The notes under the pieces: model-generated
Seen by the model: the letters and a program-made list of their open reading frames with translations, nothing else
Told to the model about the DNA's origin: nothing
Databases searched by the model: none
Assembly: GCA_002457315.1 (NCBI GenBank)
Contig: NTKI01000004.1
Location: 34,748 to 98,747, forward strand
From: Rhodothermaeota bacterium MED-G19
Lineage (GTDB): Bacteria > Bacteroidota > Bacteroidia > Cytophagales > MED-G16
Length of the DNA stretch: 64,000 nt
Reading direction: 5' to 3'
Made by a program: the position numbers and the translations under genes
Shown here: positions 18,607 through 27,206 of the stretch, one piece after another
How the letters are laid out: every line of letters begins with the position of its first letter
Numbering within the stretch: the first letter of the stretch is position 1

Positions 18607-18614
18607 TAGTTTTG
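18607..18614 (+). promoter_or_regulatory. -7 promoter box upstream of the coiled-coil gene
   Basis: TAGTTTTG matches TAnnTTTG and ends 19 bp before the ATG at 18634. It lies in the short region between the divergent ung start and this gene. Confidence 0.45.
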
Positions 18615-18633
18615 CATACAATTTATAATTCAA

Positions 18634-19512
18634 ATGAAAGAAAAAAAAATTATTCGAATACTTACAGCTTTTATAATTTTAATAGTAGCAGGCCTTTTAT
18701 TTTTTATTTATAAAAATAATGAATCTGAAAAAATAAGAGTTCAGCAAGAAATAGAACTTGATAATGTGTATTTAGAGTTGGATTCTGTTTCAGGAGCATT
18801 AGGAGAAAAAATACTTACAATATCTCAACTAGGAGGAAATATTGACTCACTTATAATATTAAAAGAAAGCATAGAAGAAGAAAAAAAAGTTTTCAGAACA
18901 AGAGCATATGCACAAATTAACCGATTGCAAGGAAAGGTAGATGGTTACAAAGAATTACTTCTTGCTCAGGATGAGGAAATAGAACGTCTTAAAAAGGTTA
19001 ATGAACAACTTTACGTGGAAAATAAAGAACAAAAAGTTGAAATAAATAATTTAAACTCTACAATATCAAATATTAATCAATCAAATAAGAAATTGGAGGA
19101 GAAGATAAAAGAAGCATCACAACTAGAGTTGAAAGATATTGAGGTAGTTGGAATTTTTAGAAATGGATCAAAAAAAACAAAGACTTTTAAAAACAGATCC
19201 TTAAGTAAATTAAATATTAATTTCACATTAAAAGAAAATGATTTGTCTCTAATAGAGGTAATAGATATATATATATCTATTGAAAAACCAAATAATGAGG
19301 TATTATATGATATATCCAAAGGATCAGGTTCATTTACTTTTAATAAAAGAGAGTTGTTTTACACTATAAAAGAAGAGGTCTTAATTGATAGAAATGAGAA
19401 AAAAATAAACGTAGAATACAACAAAAATGAAGAGTTTAAAAGAGGAACTTATAATGTACATTTATACACTAATAATTATAAAATAGGGAGTGGTGAATTT
19501 TTAGTAAAATAA
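18634..19512 (+). CDS. Membrane-anchored coiled-coil protein of unknown function
   Basis: A 292-aa protein: one membrane helix at residues ~7-24 (ILTAFIILIVAGLLFFIYK), a long coiled coil at ~30-165 full of Glu/Lys/Leu heptads (IEEEKKVFRTRAYAQINRL, LKEEIERLKKVNEQLYVEN-like stretches), then a ~120-aa beta-rich C-terminal domain. The single helix near the N-terminus suggests a periplasmic coil, though orientation is uncertain. Similar flavobacterial genes are sometimes labelled chromosome partitioning proteins on coil similarity alone, which I would not trust. It lies upstream of rpsF, which has its own promoter box. Confidence 0.65.
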   Translation: MKEKKIIRILTAFIILIVAGLLFFIYKNNESEKIRVQQEIELDNVYLELDSVSGALGEKILTISQLGGNIDSLIILKESIEEEKKVFRTRAYAQINRLQGKVDGYKELLLAQDEEIERLKKVNEQLYVENKEQKVEINNLNSTISNINQSNKKLEEKIKEASQLELKDIEVVGIFRNGSKKTKTFKNRSLSKLNINFTLKENDLSLIEVIDIYISIEKPNNEVLYDISKGSGSFTFNKRELFYTIKEEVLIDRNEKKINVEYNKNEEFKRGTYNVHLYTNNYKIGSGEFLVK

Positions 19513-19535
19513 TTATTATTTTAGATTCAAAAGAT

Positions 19536-19543
19536 TAGCTTTG
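19536..19543 (+). promoter_or_regulatory. -7 promoter box for the rpsF-rpsR-rplI operon
   Basis: TAGCTTTG, an exact TAnnTTTG match, ends 21 bp before the rpsF ATG at 19565. The downstream GCAC continuation resembles other strong boxes in this window. Confidence 0.5.
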
Positions 19544-19564
19544 CACATCATTTAAGGAAATTAT

Positions 19565-19915
19565 ATGAATAAAAATTACGAAACAGTATTCATTATAAAT
19601 CCCGTTCTATCTGATAAGCAGGTAGAGGATACTGTTAAAAAATATAAGAAAGTCCTTGACAAAAACAAAGTCAAGGTGGTTTGTGACGAGAGTCTCGGGT
19701 TCAAAGAGCTCACATACTCAATCAATAATAAAAATTCAGGTTTTTTTCATCTCTTTCAGTACGAGACAGAAAAGTTAGATTTTGTGAAAAATCTTGAAAC
19801 TGAATTAAAAAGAGATAGGTCTGTACTAAGATATTTGACAGTTTCTCTTTGTAAAGATGCATTGGAATACAATGCAAGAAGAGCTAAAGGAGAATTTAAA
19901 AAGAAAAAGAAATGA
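19565..19915 (+). CDS. rpsF: Ribosomal protein bS6
   Basis: Small-subunit protein that binds bS18 on the platform. The 116-aa sequence opens [21 protein letters not shown], the family signature, and includes [21 protein letters not shown] and the usual charged tail ([12 protein letters not shown]). It overlaps rpsR by 4 bp, giving coupled synthesis of the S6:S18 pair. In Flavobacterium ribosomes S6, S18 and S21 occlude the anti-Shine-Dalgarno, matching the near-absence of such sites in this window. Confidence 0.97.
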   Translation: MNKNYETVFIINPVLSDKQVEDTVKKYKKVLDKNKVKVVCDESLGFKELTYSINNKNSGFFHLFQYETEKLDFVKNLETELKRDRSVLRYLTVSLCKDALEYNARRAKGEFKKKKK

Positions 19916-20178
19916 GAAGTCAATTCAATTCAGCATTACAAAATGAGTCAATAGACAGATCTAGTAAACAGAAAAAATTTTGTAGGTTTAAGAAGAGTGG
20001 AATAAAATATATAGACTATAAAGACCCATCTTTTCTAAAACAATTTATTAATGATCAGGGTAAAATATTACCAAGAAGAATCACAGGAACAAGCTCTAAA
20101 TATCAAAAAAAAGTAGCGCAGGCCATTAAAAGGGCAAGACACTTAGCTCTTCTCCCTTACACAACTGATAATAATTAA
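19912..20178 (+). CDS. rpsR: Ribosomal protein bS18
   Basis: An 88-aa basic small-subunit protein. The core [33 protein letters not shown]...[14 protein letters not shown] matches S18 throughout. The N-terminal ~20 residues are variable but carry the typical [10 protein letters not shown]. Start overlaps rpsF by 4 bp; rplI follows 3 bp downstream. Confidence 0.97.
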   Translation: MRSQFNSALQNESIDRSSKQKKFCRFKKSGIKYIDYKDPSFLKQFINDQGKILPRRITGTSSKYQKKVAQAIKRARHLALLPYTTDNN

Positions 20179-20181
20179 GAT

Positions 20182-20856
20182 ATGGAAATTATTTTATTAA
20201 AAGATGTACCTGGTTTAGGATTTAAAGATGAAATCTTAAATGTTAAAAACGGTTATGGTAGAAATTTTATAATTCCTCAAGGTTATGGTGTCCTTGCAAA
20301 TAACTCTAACAAAAAAGTTTTAGAAGAAAACTTAAAACAAACTATTAAAAAACAAGAAGAAATTCTTAAAGAAGCAGAAAAACTTGCAAAAAAAATAGGT
20401 GATTTAGTTTTAGAAATTAAAATAAAGACAGGATCAGAAGATAAAATTTTTGGATCAGTAACTACAGCTCAAATAGCTAAAATGTTAAAAGAGAAAGGTT
20501 TAGAAATCCATAAGAAAAATATATCGATACTAACAAAAGTAAACGCTATAGGAGAGTATGATGTAAATCTTAAAATTCATAAAGACTTAACACATACAAT
20601 TAAAATTAATGTAACTGGTAAAGTACCTGTAAAGAAAAAATCACCTAATAAAGAAGATGAAAACAAGGAATCTATAAAAGATAATAAGGGTGCTGAATCT
20701 AAAGAAGATTCTAAGTCTGTAAAATCTAAAAAAGATGATAAGGATGTTGAATCTAAAGAAGATCCTAAGTCTGTAAAATCTAAAAAAGATGATAAGGATG
20801 TTGAATCTAAAGAAGATTCTAAGTCTGTAAAATCTAAAAAAGATTCTAAAAAATAG
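20182..20856 (+). CDS. rplI: Ribosomal protein bL9 with long repetitive charged tail
   Basis: Large-subunit protein at the base of the L1 stalk. Residues 1-148 are an ordinary L9: the N-domain MEIILLKDVPGLGFKDEILNVKNGYGRNFIIPQGYG, a central helix, and the C-domain LVLEIKIKTGSEDKIFGSVTTAQIA. Residues ~150-224 are an added tail made of Lys, Asp, Glu and Ser, with an 18-residue unit (ESKEDSKSVKSKKDDKDV) repeated almost three times. Some flavobacterial L9 proteins have extended tails, but here the tail is half again the length of the domain and grows by tandem DNA duplication. Confidence 0.95.
   Translation: MEIILLKDVPGLGFKDEILNVKNGYGRNFIIPQGYGVLANNSNKKVLEENLKQTIKKQEEILKEAEKLAKKIGDLVLEIKIKTGSEDKIFGSVTTAQIAKMLKEKGLEIHKKNISILTKVNAIGEYDVNLKIHKDLTHTIKINVTGKVPVKKKSPNKEDENKESIKDNKGAESKEDSKSVKSKKDDKDVESKEDPKSVKSKKDDKDVESKEDSKSVKSKKDSKK
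20695..20853 (+). repeat. 54-bp tandem repeat in the 3' end of rplI
   Basis: Units at 20695-20748, 20749-20802 and a 51-bp partial at 20803-20853. The first two full units differ by a single base in the part I compared (GATTCT versus GATCCT). Unit length is a multiple of 3, so copy changes keep the frame. Confidence 0.9.
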
Positions 20857-20907
20857 TTTTCTATTACTTTATAATTTCTTTTATTAAATTGAATCTTTCA
20901 AAAACTT

Positions 20908-22632
20908 ATGAAAGATTATGCCTTTGTCGATGTAATTATAAATCTTCCTCTAGATTCCTTATATACATATAAAACAAATTATAAAATAAAATTAGGATCT
21001 ATTGTAAAAGTTCCATTTGGAAATAATAACGAGATAGTAGAAGGAGTTGTTATATCTAACTCTTATATCACGAAGAGACATTATTATATTAAAAAAATAA
21101 TATCAGTCAAAAACTTTAATGGGCCATTTTCAGAAAATCAAATTAAATTTCTCAAATGGGCTAGTGAATATTACCTAGTAAGCTTACCTAAAATATTAAA
21201 CTCCATATTTTCTAAAAAAATATTTGATATTAACAATATAGATAAACCTAAAAAAATGGGTTTAGCAAAGGAATTAAGTATGAGTAATGATATAAAACTC
21301 ATAATTAAATACTCAAAAGATATTAAAAAACATATCATAGACAATGTTGAAACTAATAAAAAAAACCTTTCACAGTATCTAATCCTTACTCCAAACATTT
21401 ATCAGTGCCAAGCAGTACACAATAAATTACCGAAAAAAATTAAAGAGAAATGTTTCATTTATGATTCAAAAACAACATTAAATGATAAATTAAACATATG
21501 GAAGAGAGTTGTTGAAAATAAAAGTATAATAATAATTGGAATTAAGTCTGCAATATTTTTACCCTTTACAAACTTAAGGAAGATTATTGTAGCAAATGAA
21601 CAAGATTACTTATATAAAGAGACTGATAGAGTTATAAGATATAACGCAAGAGACTGCGCAATAATGTTATCAAAAATTAATAAATGTGACATTGACCTAA
21701 TAACAGACTCACCTTCTATAGATTCCATATATAACTATCAAAAAGGAAAATTTAGTTTTCACGATAAAATGAAAAAACTCAATTTAGAAACAGATTTAAA
21801 TAAGATTTCAATAGTAAACAAGACCAATAAAAAATTATTTTGTTTATTAACAGAAGAGATAATTAATCAAATTAAAGAATCCATAAATAATAAAGAAAAA
21901 ATTATAATATACACTCCCTATTCAAAAGATATTAAACCAATACATTCATTTATAAAATCTAATATCAAAAAGATAAAATCTATATCGACAGCTAAATCTT
22001 CATCAATTACTAGAAATCAACTTATTCAATTTTATGAGGACATAAATGACAATAATATAATAATTGGAAATCACTCTATTATTGATAGTTTAGAGAAATT
22101 TAAATATAACCTTCTTATACTAATAAATCCAGATAAAATATTTTCTAATATTAACTATAAGTCAAATGAAATTTATTTTCAGATTTTATTTAAACTCATA
22201 AAAAAGGTCAAAAATGATAAGAATAAAAAATTGTTAATTCAATTATTTCATTCTGAATATGATAATCTAAATGATATAATAAGACTTAACTATCATGATA
22301 TTGTAAAAAAAGAAATGATTGAAAGAAAAATTTTTGATTACCCCCCATATAAGAGACTTATATGTATTGAATTAATTGGAAATAACCTTAATCAGTTAGA
22401 GACAAAAGGAGAAAAACTAAGTAAAGAAATAGAAAAGAAGTTTACGTTTTGCAAAGTATCAGACATAGGGACTGTTAAAAATAAGAAAAGATTAATTTAT
22501 AAGGTTTTCTTAAAACTAGATAGAGTTAAAAATTTAAAAAGAAATAAAAAAATAATATATGAGGAGCTAAAAAAAATAAAATCTAGAAAATCATTTAACA
22601 AATATTTGTTAACAATAGATATTGATCCTTAA
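20908..22632 (+). CDS. priA: Degenerate PriA (primosomal protein N') lacking helicase motifs
   Basis: PriA normally recognises stalled forks and reloads the replicative helicase using an ATP-driven helicase. This 574-aa version keeps the N-terminal 3'-DNA-binding domain (YAFVDVIINLPLDSLYTY, KVPFGNN, VEGVVI), the motif-Ib-like SAIFLPFTNLRKIIV, RYNARDCAIML, SPSIDSIYNYQKGKF, and the C-terminal YPPYKRLICIELIG. But Walker A (GVTGSGKT) is replaced by unrelated residues, Walker B DEEH is NEQD (230-233), the NRRGY and QVAGRAGR motifs are absent, and the eight-Cys zinc domain is deleted, explaining the loss of ~200 residues. No frameshift or stop interrupts it, so it looks like a maintained non-helicase protein rather than a pseudogene. 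Confidence 0.85.
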   Translation: MKDYAFVDVIINLPLDSLYTYKTNYKIKLGSIVKVPFGNNNEIVEGVVISNSYITKRHYYIKKIISVKNFNGPFSENQIKFLKWASEYYLVSLPKILNSIFSKKIFDINNIDKPKKMGLAKELSMSNDIKLIIKYSKDIKKHIIDNVETNKKNLSQYLILTPNIYQCQAVHNKLPKKIKEKCFIYDSKTTLNDKLNIWKRVVENKSIIIIGIKSAIFLPFTNLRKIIVANEQDYLYKETDRVIRYNARDCAIMLSKINKCDIDLITDSPSIDSIYNYQKGKFSFHDKMKKLNLETDLNKISIVNKTNKKLFCLLTEEIINQIKESINNKEKIIIYTPYSKDIKPIHSFIKSNIKKIKSISTAKSSSITRNQLIQFYEDINDNNIIIGNHSIIDSLEKFKYNLLILINPDKIFSNINYKSNEIYFQILFKLIKKVKNDKNKKLLIQLFHSEYDNLNDIIRLNYHDIVKKEMIERKIFDYPPYKRLICIELIGNNLNQLETKGEKLSKEIEKKFTFCKVSDIGTVKNKKRLIYKVFLKLDRVKNLKRNKKIIYEELKKIKSRKSFNKYLLTIDIDP

Positions 22633-23399
22633 AATTTCCATTTTTCATTAAGAAATAATAAGCCTCTTTTAGAACTTAAATCAAATTTACATGGCACTAT
22701 GGAAACATAATTGTTTTTAATAGCCCACTCGTCATTATCTTTACCTTTATCATGATTAACAAAGTTACCTACCATCCAATAGTACTCTCTCCCGTACGGA
22801 TCATGTCTCTTGTCAAAAGTTTCTTCCCATATAGCATTTGCCTGTCTACATATCTTAATACCTTTTATATCTTCTGACGAAACAGCAGGAATATTTACAT
22901 TTAATGCAATTGAATCAGGAATACCATTATTTAAAGCATTATTTACTATTTTTTTTATGTGCTCTTTTGTATGTTTTAGATAAGCATTTGGATCAAAATC
23001 ACATAATGAAAATCCGATAGATGGAGTATTTTCAATTGCCCCTTCAATAGCAGCAGACATAGTTCCTGAATAAAGAACACTTATAGATGAATTACTTCCA
23101 TGATTAATACCACTAGTTATCAAATCAATATTCCTATTCTTTAGAATATGATGCTTTGCTATTTTAACACAGTCTGCTGGTGTTCCACTACACTTATATG
23201 ACTCTATATCTCCAAAAAGATCCGACTTTACTAATCTAAGTTTATCTCCAACAGTTATTGCATGCCCCATACCAGATTGAGGACTATCTGGAGCAACAAC
23301 AACAACCTCACCAAATTCAGACATTATGCTTACTAAAAACCTGATTCCTTTAGAGTCTATTCCATCATCATTAGTAACTAATATTAATGGTTTTTTCAT
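22629..23399 (-). CDS. surE: 5'/3'-nucleotidase SurE
   Basis: Metal-dependent phosphatase acting on nucleoside monophosphates, linked to stationary-phase survival. The 256-aa protein has ILVTNDDGID (the metal-binding Asp pair) near the N-terminus, VVAPDSPQSGMGHAIT, CSGTPADCVK, SGINHGSNSSISVLYSGTM and ALNVNIP, all family signatures. It overlaps the convergent priA stop by 4 bp and is the last gene of the dnaG-ribBA operon. Confidence 0.95.
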   Translation of the reverse strand: MKKPLILVTNDDGIDSKGIRFLVSIMSEFGEVVVVAPDSPQSGMGHAITVGDKLRLVKSDLFGDIESYKCSGTPADCVKIAKHHILKNRNIDLITSGINHGSNSSISVLYSGTMSAAIEGAIENTPSIGFSLCDFDPNAYLKHTKEHIKKIVNNALNNGIPDSIALNVNIPAVSSEDIKGIKICRQANAIWEETFDKRHDPYGREYYWMVGNFVNHDKGKDNDEWAIKNNYVSIVPCKFDLSSKRGLLFLNEKWKF

Positions 23400-23400
23400 T

Positions 23401-24027
23401 TTATATTATGTTATAATAATTAACTACTCGTGCAATATCACTCATTTTTTTTAAGCTTATTTTATTTTTAGAAATATATTCTTTCATAACTGAATATTTA
23501 TCTTGCATAAGAGACAATATCTCTTTCTTTTTTCCTTTAAACTTATGAATTTTACCATCATCTGTTAAAAAGAAATAATCGTATTTAACTTTATTTACAT
23601 AACCATAATTATTACTAAAAGATGGCATAATTCCATAAGAATAATATGAAGGAAAGTAAGATTGATTTGTCTCAGCAATTATTCTTTCTCTAAGTAATAA
23701 ACTTATCTTACCTTCAATCATCATTTCAAATAAAACAGGGACATTATAATCATATCCAACCTCATACATTAAAGAATAAAATTGTCTATAGTCTCTGATT
23801 GTTTTATCATAAATTTCAAAGAAAAATAAATTATTTACATTAAATGCCTTTATTGTCTCACCATCATCAAGTTGAATTGACTGCGACTCAAAATCATATT
23901 TAAGATCACCTTCTATTGTATCTCCAAGATTTGTAACTAGTAGCCCCTTATGCCAAATATCACTAGGAAATTCCTGAGCAAAGTTATAATTAGATATAAA
24001 AAATACTAATAATAAAAGCTTTCTCAT
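23401..24027 (-). CDS. Exported protein of unknown function
   Basis: A 208-aa protein with signal peptide (MRKLLLLVFFISNYNFAQ) and a mature part that opens with WHKGLLVTNLGDTIEGDLKYDF, suggestive of a beta-rich sensor or binding fold, then a Tyr-rich middle and a helical Lys-rich end. I do not recognise the family with certainty. It lies between ribBA and surE with gaps of 4 and 1 bp, so belongs to that operon. Confidence 0.6.
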   Translation of the reverse strand: MRKLLLLVFFISNYNFAQEFPSDIWHKGLLVTNLGDTIEGDLKYDFESQSIQLDDGETIKAFNVNNLFFFEIYDKTIRDYRQFYSLMYEVGYDYNVPVLFEMMIEGKISLLLRERIIAETNQSYFPSYYSYGIMPSFSNNYGYVNKVKYDYFFLTDDGKIHKFKGKKKEILSLMQDKYSVMKEYISKNKISLKKMSDIARVVNYYNII

Positions 24028-24031
24028 CTAC

Positions 24032-25243
24032 TTATTTTTTTAATATATCGTGACCCATTTTATCTCTTTTTGTTTCTAGGTACTTCTTATTAAACGTATT
24101 TGGTTCTATTTCTATTTTAGTATTTCTTGAAATTTCTAGTCCATAACCTAGAAGCCCAGCTCTTTTTATAGGGTTGTTAGATAATAAATTGATTTTTTTA
24201 ATATTTAGATCATTAAGAATTTGAGCTCCTACTCCATAATCTCTATCATCCATTTTAAATCCAAGTTTTTCATTTGCCTCTACAGTATCATAACCTTCTT
24301 CTTGTAACTTATAAGCTTTAAGCTTATTTAATAACCCAATTCCTCTTCCTTCTTGATTCATATATAATAATAGACCTTTGCCTTTATCATTAATCATTTT
24401 AAGAGCATTTTTTAATTGTGAGCCACAATCACACCTTAAAGAACCTAAAATATCTCCAGTTACACATGAAGAATGAACTCTAACTAAAACCTCATCATTT
24501 TCATTCCAATTTCCTTTTTTTAGTGCAATATGAATATCTTTAGTATCCTTCTGTTCGTAAGAAATTAATTTAAAATCTCCAAATTCTGTTGGTAAATGTA
24601 TTTCTTCTTTTCTCTCAATTAATGACTCTAAATTCATTCGGTATTGAATTAAATCTTTTATTGAAATAATGATGAGGTTATGTTTTTCTGCAACTTTGTA
24701 CAAATTTTTTAGTCTAGCCATAGACCCATCTTCATTTAGAATTTCACAAATTACACCTGAAGGATATAGACCTCCTATTCTAGGTAAGTCAACAGAAGCC
24801 TCAGTATGACCAGCTCTCCTTAATACTCCCCCATCAATAGATTTTAAAGGAAAAATATGACCAGGTTTAGAAAAATCATCAGGCTTAATTTTCTTGTTAA
24901 CTAACGCTTTTACAGTTTTTGACCTGTCTGATGCAGAAATTCCAGTAGAGACTCCGTCTCCAATAAGATCAACTGAGACAGTAAAAGATGTACCATATAA
25001 GTCGGTATTTTTACCTACCATCAGATCGAGGTTTAATTCTTCACACCTGCTTGACTCTAATGAACAACAAATAAGACCTCTACCCTCTTTAGACATAAAA
25101 TTAATTACTTCTGGAGTAACTTTAGAAGATGCACAAACAAAATCACCCTCGTTTTCTCTAGACTCGTCATCGACTACAATTATTATCTCACCATTTTTAA
25201 TAGCCTCAATAGCCTCAGGTATAGTATTTAATTTATCTTTCAT
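24032..25243 (-). CDS. ribBA: Bifunctional riboflavin enzyme: DHBP synthase / GTP cyclohydrolase II
   Basis: Provides both starting precursors for riboflavin. The 403-aa fusion has an N-terminal RibB domain (residues ~1-205: VVDDESRENEGDFV, RRAGHTEASVDLPRIGG, SGVICEILNEDGSMAR) and a C-terminal RibA domain (~215-403: VRVHSSCVTGDILGSLRCDCGSQL with the three zinc Cys, MNQEGRGIGLLNKLKAY, GVGAQILNDL). Both sets of catalytic residues are intact. The ATG overlaps the dnaG stop by 4 bp. No FMN riboswitch is seen; the gene is inside an operon. Confidence 0.97.
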   Translation of the reverse strand: MKDKLNTIPEAIEAIKNGEIIIVVDDESRENEGDFVCASSKVTPEVINFMSKEGRGLICCSLESSRCEELNLDLMVGKNTDLYGTSFTVSVDLIGDGVSTGISASDRSKTVKALVNKKIKPDDFSKPGHIFPLKSIDGGVLRRAGHTEASVDLPRIGGLYPSGVICEILNEDGSMARLKNLYKVAEKHNLIIISIKDLIQYRMNLESLIERKEEIHLPTEFGDFKLISYEQKDTKDIHIALKKGNWNENDEVLVRVHSSCVTGDILGSLRCDCGSQLKNALKMINDKGKGLLLYMNQEGRGIGLLNKLKAYKLQEEGYDTVEANEKLGFKMDDRDYGVGAQILNDLNIKKINLLSNNPIKRAGLLGYGLEISRNTKIEIEPNTFNKKYLETKRDKMGHDILKK

Positions 25244-27135
25244 ACGGTAGTAACATTTCCTAGTTGTTTTGCAATCTCCATCTCAGCAGACTTTAATTTA
25301 TTATGTAATTCTAAAGTTTCCTTATCGATATTTATCATATCAGATTTACTCAAATTTTTTAAATTATCTTTTATCATTTTTCTTATAAGTCTAAACTTTA
25401 ATCTTAGTATGTTGGTATACGTGGTTTTCTTCAATGAGTCTATCTCATCTGAAACATGAATATTAAATTTATCTTTCCATTGTTTACTAATCTCATACTT
25501 ATTAGCAGATAAATCAATAACATCTTCTTTAATATCGTTATACTTATCATCTAAAAAATAATTTATATCAATTACTCTATTACTTTTAAATTCATTTTTG
25601 AATACTTCTATAATTTTCAAATAATTTTTATTTTCAAATTCTATATCCTCAATCTCATTAAGAAAATACTCTATAAATGACTTTCTATCTAATCCAAGAA
25701 CCTCAAAATCTGAAGTCCCATAATTTACAAGCATCCTAACACATTCCCTTTCATAAAAATTAATAGCGGAATTAATTTCCTTTTTTTTAGCAGTTTCCTC
25801 TTTTTCAATATTTATATAATTTTTTGATTGAGTAAACTTATTTTCAGAGTTCATTAATAACTTATTCATCTCTGTAATCAGAGCCTGTTCACTGATATCA
25901 AGAGAGTTACTTGCCTCTTTAATAAAAACTGATCTTTTAATAGAATTAGGTATTTTAGAAATAGATTTAACAATATCAAAAATCATTTCAGACTTTTTAA
26001 CAGGATCGTCTTTGTATGTAGAATTAAGTAAATCAACTTTAAATGTTATTAAATTAGTTTCTTTGGACTTAACATAATCTAAGAATTTATCTTTTCCAAC
26101 TGCTTTCGAGTAACTATCTGGGTCTTCACCCTCTGGGAAAGAAACAATTTTGACATTCAAATCATTTTCAAGGATAAGATCCATACCCCTCAGTGAAGCA
26201 TTAATTCCTGCCTTATCACCATCAAATAAAATGGTAATATTTTTGGTATACCTTGAAATAAGTTTAATCTGATTAATTGTTAATGATGTTCCTGATGAGG
26301 AAACTACATTCTCGATACCTATTTGAAATAGAGAGATAACATCAGTATAACCTTCAACTAAAATGCAATTATCGGATTTCCTAATAATATTTTTAGCTTG
26401 ATACAAACCATACAACACATTACTCTTCACATAAAGAGGTGTTTCTGGAGAATTTACATACTTGGGTTGATTTTTTTTCTCACTTATAATCCTAGCTCCA
26501 AAGGCAATTACTTTTCCACTAATATTATGGATAGGAAATATTAATCTATTTCTGAAGCGATCATATTTTTTATCATTTTTTTCAAGAATAAGACCAGCCT
26601 TTTGAATCTGATCCTCATTAAATTGATTCTTAGAAAGATAATCTAGAAGTGAATTCCACTGGTCTAAACTATAACCTATTTCAAATTTTTCTATCATATC
26701 TCTAGAAACATTTCTGTGTTCTAGATAAGATAATGCAATACTCTTTCCTTCATCTGAATTAAGATTATCTTTATAAAAATCTTTTGACTTATTTAAAATA
26801 ATCATCAAACTCTCTTTTTCATTGTTGGTATTATAATCTTGCTCTGAGTCATTTATTTCAACTCCGTATTTTTCTCCTAAAAATTTAATAGCTTCTATAT
26901 ATGTCATGCTATCTACTTCTCTTAAAAATTCAATAGCATCTCCCCCCTTGCCTGTACTAAAACATTTAAAAATTTGTTTTGAGGGAGAAACGAAGAAAGA
27001 AGGAGTCTTCTCATCAGTAAACGGACTTAAGGCTTTATAATTTGATCCGGATTTTTTTAATGAAACAAAATCACCTACTACCTCAACAATGTCTGATCTA
27101 TCTTTTATTTCTTGGATTACACTTTCTTCTATCAT
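25240..27135 (-). CDS. dnaG: DNA primase DnaG with substituted zinc-ribbon ligands
   Basis: Synthesises RNA primers at the fork. I choose the ATG at 27135 (631 aa, MIEESVIQE); the longer frame uses a TTG at 27144 that forms part of a near-consensus -7 box (CATATTTG). The N-terminal CHC2-type domain aligns well (SPFTDEKTPSFFVSP...FKCFSTGKGGDAIEFL) but three of four zinc ligands are changed: Ser37, Thr40 and Thr61, leaving Cys58. The RNA polymerase core, with the TOPRIM motifs VEGYTDVIS and ILFDGDKAG, is intact, as is a helical C-terminal helicase-binding region. I recall the same loss in other flavobacterial primases, so it is a lineage trait. First gene of the dnaG-ribBA-unknown-surE operon. 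Confidence 0.95.
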   Translation of the reverse strand: MIEESVIQEIKDRSDIVEVVGDFVSLKKSGSNYKALSPFTDEKTPSFFVSPSKQIFKCFSTGKGGDAIEFLREVDSMTYIEAIKFLGEKYGVEINDSEQDYNTNNEKESLMIILNKSKDFYKDNLNSDEGKSIALSYLEHRNVSRDMIEKFEIGYSLDQWNSLLDYLSKNQFNEDQIQKAGLILEKNDKKYDRFRNRLIFPIHNISGKVIAFGARIISEKKNQPKYVNSPETPLYVKSNVLYGLYQAKNIIRKSDNCILVEGYTDVISLFQIGIENVVSSSGTSLTINQIKLISRYTKNITILFDGDKAGINASLRGMDLILENDLNVKIVSFPEGEDPDSYSKAVGKDKFLDYVKSKETNLITFKVDLLNSTYKDDPVKKSEMIFDIVKSISKIPNSIKRSVFIKEASNSLDISEQALITEMNKLLMNSENKFTQSKNYINIEKEETAKKKEINSAINFYERECVRMLVNYGTSDFEVLGLDRKSFIEYFLNEIEDIEFENKNYLKIIEVFKNEFKSNRVIDINYFLDDKYNDIKEDVIDLSANKYEISKQWKDKFNIHVSDEIDSLKKTTYTNILRLKFRLIRKMIKDNLKNLSKSDMINIDKETLELHNKLKSAEMEIAKQLGNVTTV

Positions 27136-27206
27136 AGATTGCAAATATGATGAATTTATTATTTTTTTAATTTTTTAATTAAATATAAATTGCTAAAAAT
27201 TTTAAT

